Shown here: piece after piece, positions 1-4,190 of the stretch
Layout: the number at the start of each line of letters is the position of its first letter
Numbering within the stretch: the stretch's first letter is position 1
Assembly (NCBI GenBank): GCA_934216155.1
Contig: CAKQBK010000096.1
Location: 1 to 5,044 of the forward strand
DNA: 5,044 nt
Origin: an uncultured Dialister sp.
Lineage (GTDB): Bacteria > Bacillota > Negativicutes > Veillonellales > Dialisteraceae
Direction: 5' to 3'
Translations under genes and position numbers: made by a program
The notes under the pieces: generated by a model
What the model was told of the DNA's origin: nothing
The model's input: the letters and a program-made list of their open reading frames with translations, nothing else
Databases searched by the model: none

Positions 1-1
1 C

Positions 2-385
2 ATTTATCCTCATAAAGTATTCTTTATATCCAATTATGAAGATGGATTATCTACTGTCTGTAGAACAATACAAAAAGAATTGAAATGTAATTATGTTATG
101 TGTGCTTTATCCAATGGTCCGGAAGCGCCTTTTTATAAATTTTATTTTTCCAGTAGTTCTTTTGAAGAACGCTTGATTCAGGTTTATAAAGACGACAGAT
201 GGATTTTTTATGAAGAGGGAAAGCCGCTCTCTTTTGAAAAATTGGACTATTACAGAAAAAGAAGAATAAGAAACAGATTAAATAACGAAATCATAAAGGA
301 GTACATGTTAGAATTAGGAATCGATGTAAATACAATAGATACCGAAATAATGAAAGGCATTGTATATGTTCGCAAAGAATGGTAA
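2..385 (+). CDS. 5'-partial hypothetical protein, possible immunity-type protein
   Basis: The frame is open from base 2 to the TAA at 383-385, giving 128 visible residues and no stop, so the start probably lies before the window. The only internal starts are a TTG at 80 and an ATG at 95, and both would cut into sequence that reads as continuous protein. I do not recognise the family with confidence. The protein is small, charged and rich in aromatic residues, with no signal peptide or membrane segment. Its middle reads DDRWIFYEEGKPLSFEK followed by YYRKRRIRNRLN and a helix ending YMLELGID. That layout (W-x-F, G-x-x-L-x-FE, Y-x-x-R-x-I-x-x-R-L) recalls small cytoplasmic proteins found beside polymorphic or contact-dependent toxins, but this is an impression, not a family assignment. 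It is followed 66 bp later on the same strand by another immunity-like gene, so the two may be co-transcribed. Confidence 0.6.
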   Translation: MYPHKVFFISNYEDGLSTVCRTIQKELKCNYVMCALSNGPEAPFYKFYFSSSSFEERLIQVYKDDRWIFYEEGKPLSFEKLDYYRKRRIRNRLNNEIIKEYMLELGIDVNTIDTEIMKGIVYVRKEW

Positions 386-451
386 TCTTTATGTTATCGA
401 CTGATTTTTTTCTTGAGTTAATAAGTTGAGAACATTAGAAAACTATGAATT

Positions 452-1129
452 ATGTACTATCAGATAACGTTTACTTTGGATAAGAAAATTAGAGGCAGAT
501 ATGAGATGCCACATACTGTAGAAATAAAGTCTAAGGATTTTTTGAATTATATGTTAGAAAAGAATAGAAATATTTTGACGTATTTTGAAAACAAGCATGA
601 CATATATATAAATATGCCTAACGAAATTGTAGGAAAGATTATTAAGAGGAAAGATTATGTGGATTTCATGGATTTTTCACCCGCTTGTCTAAGTTTGAAA
701 GCAGTCGTCAGTGCCAAAGTTAAAAATGTATTTGAAAAGATACACGTTCATAAATCAGAATATATTTTGAAGCCAATAAAGATTCATGGTATCGCCTCTG
801 ACTTTTATTTGTTATTTGTGCCTATTATAAGAGATACGGATTTTGTATATCCCAAATGCAAGTTTATTGACATGTATAACGAAAACATAAAAGTATTTCA
901 AAACAGACTTGAGTTTTATAACGACAAAGAAATTTACTTTCCACAAGAAATCACATTAATCAGAAAATATCAAGGGTATGATTTATTATATCCACAAGGT
1001 GCTGATGTTTTTTTCTCAAATAGGGTTCTTGAAGCTTTTACGAATGAGGGCGTTATTGGGTATGATATTATTAAGGGAGGGTGCTTCTATTGTACGATAA
1101 AAATAAGTGCCCCGTCGTTACATGTATGA
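452..1129 (+). CDS. Probable immunity protein, Imm11/DUF1629-like
   Basis: A complete 225-residue frame from ATG 452 to TGA 1127-1129. There is no earlier in-frame ATG; the ATG at 445 is in another frame. No clear Shine-Dalgarno site is present, as is usual in Bacteroidetes. The protein is soluble, with no signal peptide or membrane segment, and is rich in Lys, Ile, Tyr and Phe. The last third contains DVFFSNRVLEAFTNEGVIGYDI (given here as a pattern: F-x-S-x-R-x-L-E-A-F then G-x-x-G-Y-x-I). This resembles the C-terminal 'S-x-R-hydrophobic...G-x-x-G-y-x-F' segment of Imm11/DUF1629 proteins, which neutralise toxins delivered by neighbouring cells. The assignment rests on pattern recognition only. 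No cognate toxin is visible in the window, so it may be an orphan immunity gene. An uncharacterised protein of other function is possible. Confidence 0.62.
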   Translation: MYYQITFTLDKKIRGRYEMPHTVEIKSKDFLNYMLEKNRNILTYFENKHDIYINMPNEIVGKIIKRKDYVDFMDFSPACLSLKAVVSAKVKNVFEKIHVHKSEYILKPIKIHGIASDFYLLFVPIIRDTDFVYPKCKFIDMYNENIKVFQNRLEFYNDKEIYFPQEITLIRKYQGYDLLYPQGADVFFSNRVLEAFTNEGVIGYDIIKGGCFYCTIKISAPSLHV

Positions 1130-1181
1130 GTTTTAACCTCTGTTTACACGCTATTCCTGAAAAATCGAGCAAAACGTATGA

Positions 1182-1208
1182 GATGACATCGTTTCAACCG
1201 ATGCCATC
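1182..1208. repeat. Local stem-loop in the intergenic stretch
   Basis: Arms 1182-1191 (gatgacatcg) and 1199-1208 (cgatgccatc) pair at 9 of 10 positions, with one A-C mismatch, around the 7-base loop tttcaac. It overlaps the left arm of the longer inverted repeat at 1190-1251, so the two structures cannot form together. No T-tract follows, so it does not look like an intrinsic terminator. Function unknown. The surrounding stretch 1130-1250 holds no gene that I can support. Confidence 0.55.
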
Positions 1209-1251
1209 CTGATTTTGTAGTATTGAACATTTAAGGCGTTCGGTTGAAACG
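1190..1251. repeat. Inverted repeat ending at the IS left boundary
   Basis: The arms 1190-1200 (cgtttcaaccg) and 1241-1251 (cggttgaaacg) are perfect reverse complements over 11 bp and are separated by 40 bp. Pairing can continue imperfectly inward (1204-1205 gcc/ggc region with one bulge). The last base of the right arm is the first base of the IS66 element, so the host part of the arm ends exactly at the insertion point. The structure resembles the folded ends of recombination sites, but it does not match the integron attC core consensus. Role unknown. Confidence 0.6.
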
Positions 1252-1271
1252 TAAGCTTTCGAATAAATACA
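1251..1271 (+). repeat. IS66 left terminal inverted repeat
   Basis: Starts GTAAGCTTTCGAATAAATAC and matches the reverse complement of 3829-3849 at 18 of 21 positions (differences at positions 7, 14 and 17). It contains the palindrome TTCGAA. This is the transposase-recognised end of the element. Confidence 0.9.
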
Positions 1272-1273
1272 CA

Positions 1274-1303
1274 TTGTACCCTTAGGGTTTGATTGTAGTT
1301 TTG
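1274..1303 (+). promoter_or_regulatory. Predicted Bacteroidales-type promoter for tnpA
   Basis: TTG at 1274-1276 is followed after 19 bp by TAGTTTTG at 1296-1303. The latter is an exact match to the Bacteroides -7 element TAnnTTTG, at the expected distance from the -33 TTTG/TTG element. Transcription would begin near 1308-1312, giving a leader of about 25 bases before the tnpA ATG at 1335. The -7 element begins in the last base of the left arm of the 15-bp inverted repeat and extends into its loop, so the native transcript would lack that arm. The match is seen in the sequence; promoter activity is inferred. Confidence 0.55.
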
Positions 1304-1329
1304 CACTCGCGAAAACAATCAAACCCTAA
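1282..1329 (+). promoter_or_regulatory. 15-bp perfect hairpin just upstream of tnpA
   Basis: Arms 1282-1296 (ttagggtttgattgt) and 1315-1329 (acaatcaaaccctaa) are perfect reverse complements with an 18-base loop. The right arm ends five bases before the tnpA ATG, so folding would cover the ribosome-binding zone. RNA entering from outside the IS would carry both arms and fold. RNA started at the predicted internal promoter would carry only the right arm and stay open. Fold-back protection against read-through transcription is known for IS10 and IS50; applying it here is inference. Confidence 0.65.
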
Positions 1330-1334
1330 TTGTT

Positions 1335-1658
1335 ATGAACAGATCCAAATTTGAAGAATTGGAATTGCAGGTTCAACAAAGCGACCTGCCATTGAAGTTG
1401 TACCTGCAACAGGCAGGTGTAAGTTATTCAACCTATCATTACTGGCGTAAAAAATGTGCTGCAGAAAAAGACGGACTGAAACAGGAGTTGGCTCCCATCA
1501 GTTTCAAGCGCCCCACTGCAGAACAGACCTTGGGTGAACAGGTGCCGCAGGGTGTAGCCCTGCTTTTCCCCAACGGTCTCCGTGCCCACTTCGGGAGCGG
1601 ATCCGAGAAGCTGTTGATGGAACTGCTAACCCATAGTCTCGAAGATGCCCATGTTTAG
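1335..1658 (+). CDS. tnpA: IS66 family accessory protein TnpA
   Basis: A 107-residue protein, the usual size for the first IS66 gene. Residues about 17-40 (LPLKLYLQQAGVSYSTYHYW) form a helix-turn-helix-like segment ending in the Y-x-W-R-K-K pattern seen in IS66 TnpA and related IS3-type OrfA proteins. The C-terminal part (GVALLFPNGLRAHFG then LLMELL) is the short beta-strand plus helix segment shared across IS66 TnpA proteins. It is thought to act with TnpB and TnpC in transposition, probably by binding DNA; the exact role is not settled. The start at ATG 1335 gives the expected full-length N-terminus. Its stop lies inside the start of tnpB, suggesting translational coupling. A 15-bp hairpin and predicted promoter lie directly upstream. 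Confidence 0.9.
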   Translation: MNRSKFEELELQVQQSDLPLKLYLQQAGVSYSTYHYWRKKCAAEKDGLKQELAPISFKRPTAEQTLGEQVPQGVALLFPNGLRAHFGSGSEKLLMELLTHSLEDAHV

Positions 1659-2019
1659 CCTGAACGATACGATGCGCTACTTTCTGTGTCCCGGCAGGAC
1701 AGATATGCGCAAGGGCATCAGTTCGCTGTGCGGACTGGTGCATGAGAAGATGAAGAGCGAAGTGAGGAACGGTGACGTGTTCATCTTTGTCGGGTCCAGC
1801 CGCAAGCTCATGAAACTGCTTCACGCGGAAGACGGCGGCATGGTGATGTACGTCAAACGGCTGGAGGCAGGCCGCTTCAAACTGCCGGAATACGATGCGG
1901 GATCAAACAGCTATCCCATGGAATGGCGTGACCTGGTAATGATGGTTGAAGGCATTCAGGAGAATCCGCAGCAGAGGCTCCGGCGACTTAGGGCCGAGCG
2001 TAAAGAGTACCATGTATAA
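1645..2019 (+). CDS. tnpB: IS66 family accessory protein TnpB (IS66 Orf2)
   Basis: A 124-residue protein close to the usual ~115-120 for IS66 Orf2. Diagnostic segments are visible in order: TDMRKGISSLCGLV at about residues 19-32, a G-D-V-F-I-F-V-G strand with KLMKLLHAEDGGMVMYVKRLEAGRF in the middle, and a Pro-containing end to that block (KLPEY). This 'tDmRkg...L...G.vFvF...r...Kll..d..G..l..KRLe.G.F' pattern is typical of the family and is needed for efficient IS66 transposition. It overlaps tnpA by 14 bp if started at ATG 1645, or by 8 bp from the alternative ATG at 1651, so it is probably translated by coupling. TnpB of IS66 is unrelated to the RNA-guided nuclease TnpB of IS200/IS605 elements, which shares only the name. 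Confidence 0.93.
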   Translation: MPMFSLNDTMRYFLCPGRTDMRKGISSLCGLVHEKMKSEVRNGDVFIFVGSSRKLMKLLHAEDGGMVMYVKRLEAGRFKLPEYDAGSNSYPMEWRDLVMMVEGIQENPQQRLRRLRAERKEYHV

Positions 2020-2051
2020 CCTGTTTTTCTGAAACAAAAGTAGTGATTCTG

Positions 2052-2082
2052 TTGTGCAATCCGCTAATATTTAGTATCTTTA
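2052..2082 (+). promoter_or_regulatory. Possible internal promoter for tnpC
   Basis: TTG at 2052-2054, a 20-bp spacer and TATCTTTA at 2075-2082 match the Bacteroides -33/-7 consensus except for the last base of the -7 element (A for G). A start near 2089 would leave a short leader before the tnpC ATG at 2105. The leader holds an AGGA run (2100-2103) that could act as a weak ribosome-binding site. It lies in the 85-bp gap between tnpB and tnpC. Separate control of the transposase is inferred only from this match. Confidence 0.4.
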
Positions 2083-2104
2083 CATCTATAAAAAGAGACA
2101 GGAA

Positions 2105-3730
2105 ATGGATGAAAAAGATACATTACTCAAGACGATAGAAGGGCTGAATACCTCTGTTGCTTCATTGTCTGCCATCAACAAAAAACAGGCAGAGCAGAAT
2201 GAAAAGCTGCAGGAACGTATCAAGGAGTTGACGGCTCAGGTCGCGTGGCTGAACCGCCAGCTCTTTGGCCGTAAAGCAGAAAAGCTTCCTGTCTACGCCC
2301 CCAACATGCCGGATCTCTTTGCGGATGAATTTGCCGGCCTGCAGCGAAAGGCCGAAGAAAAGCGTGACGAAGCGGTGGAGAAGATGGAAAAGGAGTCCGC
2401 CGAGGAGAAGAAACAGAAGCGGCAGAACCGAAAAATGATGGAAGACCTGCCTGTACTCGAAACCGAAGTGATTGAGCCGGATAGCGTGGACCTTTCCCTG
2501 TACCGCAGAATAGGCGAAGAGGTAACCCGTGTTGTCAAACACAAACCGGGAATGCTCTATGTAAAGGAAATCATCCGTCCAAAATATGCTCTCAAGGACA
2601 ACATGCGGCTTCCCCCCGAGGGACAGAAAGGTGTGGAGATGGCTCCCATGCCGCTGATGCCTGTCGACAAGTGCATCGCCTACACCAGCCTGCTTGCCGA
2701 AATCCTCCTCCAGAAATACGAGTATCACGTTCCGTTCTACCGTCAGATACAGCAGTATCGCCACCTTGGCATGAAAGGACTGACGGAAAGCACGCTGGAC
2801 GGATGGTTCAAGAAAACGGTAGAACTGCTGAAACCGCTGTACGAAGCGCTAAAGCAGGAAGTCTTTTCCCGTGACTATGTGCAGGCGGATGAAACCACCG
2901 TTCCGGTCATCAACAAGGAAAAGCACAGGGCCGACAAGGAATACCTCTGGATGGTCAGGTCGGTCATGGAAAAACTGGTCATCTTCCATTACGACGGGGG
3001 GTCGCGGGCCGGAGCGGTCATCGAATCCCTGGCTAATCAGCACCACTTCAAGGGTTACCTCCAATGCGACGGTTTTGCGGGTTATGAAACAGCCTTCAAG
3101 ACCAACCCCGGTGTGCACCTGGTCAACTGTCTGGTACATATCCGCCGGCATTTTGAACAGGCGCTTGATGAAAATAGGGAAATGGCCGAATATGGGCTTA
3201 CGCAGATACAGAAGGTCTATCAGATAGAGCATGGCTGCAATGACGCAGGCTTGTCGTATGAAGAACGCAAGAACAAGCGTCAGGAACTGGCCCGTCCCAT
3301 CCTGGAAGCCATGAAGGCATGGATGGAAGCGGAAGGTGTCAAGTACAGCCCCAGGTCTCAGGCCGGCAAAGCCATCACGTATGCCTATACCCGATGGGAC
3401 AATATGATGCGGTGCCTGGAAGACGGACGTCTGCTATGGGACAACAACCTGGCGGAAAATGTCATCCGGCCCATCACACTGGGACGAAAGAATTACCTCT
3501 TCTGCGGCAACCACGAGGCGGCCGTCAATATGTCGGTTATCTGTTCCCTGCTGGCTACTTGCAAAGCACACGATGTGAATCCGAGGGATTATCTGAATGA
3601 CATCATTGCCCGAATGCCCTATCATAAGAAGGCCACACATGAGGGACTCATAAAGCTGCTTCCGCATCAATGGAAGTTGCAACATCCGGAGAGTGTGTTG
3701 ACAAAACAGGCTACAGAATCCAGTAACTGA
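2105..3730 (+). CDS. tnpC: IS66 family DDE transposase TnpC
   Basis: A full-length 541-residue transposase that cuts and rejoins the IS ends. Residues about 5-60 are a leucine-zipper-like coiled coil (heptad Leu, ending LNRQLFGRKAEK), the IS66 N-terminal module. Residues about 80-115 are a charged Glu/Lys-rich linker. The DDE catalytic core follows: D262 in VQADETTVPV, D322 in LQCDGFAGYE and E451 in WDNNLAENVIRP, with the family HIRRHFEQAL motif between the second Asp and the Glu. Residues about 457-505 match the IS66 C-terminal domain (NYLFCGNHEAAVNMSVICSL). All catalytic residues are present and there is no frameshift, so the gene should be functional. The paired cysteines of the IS66 zinc finger, usually between coiled coil and catalytic core, are absent. 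The start at ATG 2105 is preceded by AGGA at 2100-2103. Confidence 0.97.
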   Translation: MDEKDTLLKTIEGLNTSVASLSAINKKQAEQNEKLQERIKELTAQVAWLNRQLFGRKAEKLPVYAPNMPDLFADEFAGLQRKAEEKRDEAVEKMEKESAEEKKQKRQNRKMMEDLPVLETEVIEPDSVDLSLYRRIGEEVTRVVKHKPGMLYVKEIIRPKYALKDNMRLPPEGQKGVEMAPMPLMPVDKCIAYTSLLAEILLQKYEYHVPFYRQIQQYRHLGMKGLTESTLDGWFKKTVELLKPLYEALKQEVFSRDYVQADETTVPVINKEKHRADKEYLWMVRSVMEKLVIFHYDGGSRAGAVIESLANQHHFKGYLQCDGFAGYETAFKTNPGVHLVNCLVHIRRHFEQALDENREMAEYGLTQIQKVYQIEHGCNDAGLSYEERKNKRQELARPILEAMKAWMEAEGVKYSPRSQAGKAITYAYTRWDNMMRCLEDGRLLWDNNLAENVIRPITLGRKNYLFCGNHEAAVNMSVICSLLATCKAHDVNPRDYLNDIIARMPYHKKATHEGLIKLLPHQWKLQHPESVLTKQATESSN

Positions 3731-3759
3731 CCCACAGCTGCAAGATATAGGGTCAACAA

Positions 3760-3808
3760 AACAATAGCGACTGCAACTATTAGGTTTATAGTGACAGTCG
3801 CTATTGTT
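3760..3808. terminator. 14-bp hairpin after tnpC, probable terminator or insulator
   Basis: Arms 3760-3773 (aacaatagcgactg) and 3795-3808 (cagtcgctattgtt) are perfect reverse complements. Inside them a second 5-bp stem, actat 3776-3780 with atagt 3788-3792, closes a 7-base loop, giving one long extended hairpin. On the + strand it ends in TTGTTGT rather than a clean T-run. Read from the - strand it is followed by a T-rich tract (TTTTGTTG). It could stop transcription leaving tnpC and, more convincingly, transcription entering the IS from the right. Confidence 0.55.
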
Positions 3809-3828
3809 GTATAGAAAGGTTCAAAACC

Positions 3829-3849
3829 TGTAGTTCTTCGAATGCTTAC
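3829..3849 (-). repeat. IS66 right terminal inverted repeat
   Basis: The reverse complement reads GTAAGCATTCGAAGAACTAC and matches the left end at 18 of 21 positions, including the outer GTAAGC and the TTCGAA core. Its last base, 3849, abuts the truncated hsdS frame. Confidence 0.9.
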
Positions 3850-4178
3850 GGCGTACCAATGATGATGTAGGTATATTCTCTAATCTGCCCTGTATTATCT
3901 TTGATGATTTCACCACAGGCTCAAAATTGGTAAATTTCCCTTTCAAAGTGAAGTCCTCCGCAATGAAGATTTTGAAGGTTCATAAAGATGTAGATATAGA
4001 ATATGTTGCATCGTTTATGAGCATCACCAAATTAATAGGCGATACCCCCAAACGATATTGGATTTCTGAATATTCAAAGTTGGAGATTCCGTTACCTCCA
4101 TATAATGAACAAGTAAGAATCATGGATCAGATTAAACTTTTGTTTGAAAGATTAGGTTCTATAACAGAGAGTCTATAA
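3850..4178 (+). pseudogene. hsdS: 5'-truncated type I R-M specificity subunit, C-terminal remnant
   Basis: An open hsdS frame enters directly from the IS66 right end. Translation from 3852 gives RTNDDVG, then LPCIIFDDFTTGSK and VNFPFKVKSSAMKIL, which is a type I target-recognition domain. It ends with EIPLPPYNEQVRIMDQIKLLFERL, the conserved C-terminal motif (PLPP-x-x-EQ-x-R-I plus helix) that packs against HsdM. Only about 109 codons remain of a protein that normally has 400 or more; TRD1, the central conserved region and the start of TRD2 are missing. The frame continues 16 bases into the IS and meets a TAG at 3831-3833. The first in-frame start is a TTG at 3927 inside the domain, so no functional protein is expected. 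The stop TAA (4176-4178) overlaps the end of the convergent hsdS. It is probably a silent specificity cassette destroyed by the IS. Confidence 0.9.
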
Positions 4179-4190
4179 ATTCTCAGTTAT
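4161..4190. repeat. Imperfect palindrome formed by the two hsdS 3' ends
   Basis: The two convergent genes end in homologous codons (Ile-Thr-Glu-Ser/Asn-Leu-stop), and these overlap by 6 bp at 4173-4178. The result is a 30-bp imperfect palindrome, with 12 of 15 positions of each half complementary to the other. It marks the axis of symmetry of the tail-to-tail hsdS pair and might also act as a weak two-way terminator, though no T-run is present. Confidence 0.5.

Larger units (their letters stand above)
1251..3849 (+). mobile_element. Complete IS66-family insertion sequence, 2599 bp
   Basis: The element is bounded by imperfect terminal inverted repeats starting GTAAGC, the usual IS66-type terminus. 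It carries the standard three genes tnpA, tnpB and tnpC in order on one strand, all intact, and its length is usual for the family. Its base composition is clearly richer in G+C than the AT-rich genes on both sides, which indicates an independent origin. IS66 elements normally make 8-bp target duplications. Here the left 8 bp (1243-1250, gttgaaac) and right 8 bp (3850-3857, ggcgtacc) do not match, and the right end cuts directly into an hsdS reading frame. The two flanks were therefore probably not joined before this IS arrived, or have since been rearranged. Confidence 0.95.

Noticed and set aside
1190..1251. Integron attC site
   Set aside because: The arms (gtttcaaccg and cggttgaaac) resemble the folded form, but the cores do not fit RYYYAAC and GTTRRRY, and no integrase or second site is visible.
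1190..1251. CRISPR repeats, suggested by the GTTTCAAC and GTTGAAAC ends
   Set aside because: The two elements are only 11 bp, are inverted rather than direct, and there is only one pair, with no array or cas gene.
1190..1251. Intrinsic terminator for the gene ending at 1129
   Set aside because: The loop is 40 bases long, the arms are far apart, and no T-run follows; the next bases are the IS end.
1645..2019. RNA-guided nuclease TnpB
   Set aside because: The IS66 TnpB shares only its name with the IS200/IS605 protein; it is 124 residues with the IS66 Orf2 pattern and no RuvC motifs.
2162..2764. Long - strand frame opposite tnpC, and similar frames at 2849-3232 (-), 3434-3685 (-), 1504-1824 (-), 2871-3227 (+) and 3319-3600 (+)
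   Set aside because: Each lies entirely inside well-recognised IS66 genes, has no family-like motif, and is explained by the GC-richer codon use of the IS genes.
1243..3858. 8-bp target site duplication of the IS66 element
   Set aside because: The flanking 8-mers differ (gttgaaac against ggcgtacc), and shifting the boundary by one base does not create a match.
3927..4178. Independent 83-residue gene starting at TTG 3927
   Set aside because: The same frame is open and HsdS-like back to the IS border at 3850, so the TTG is an internal Leu of a truncated hsdS.
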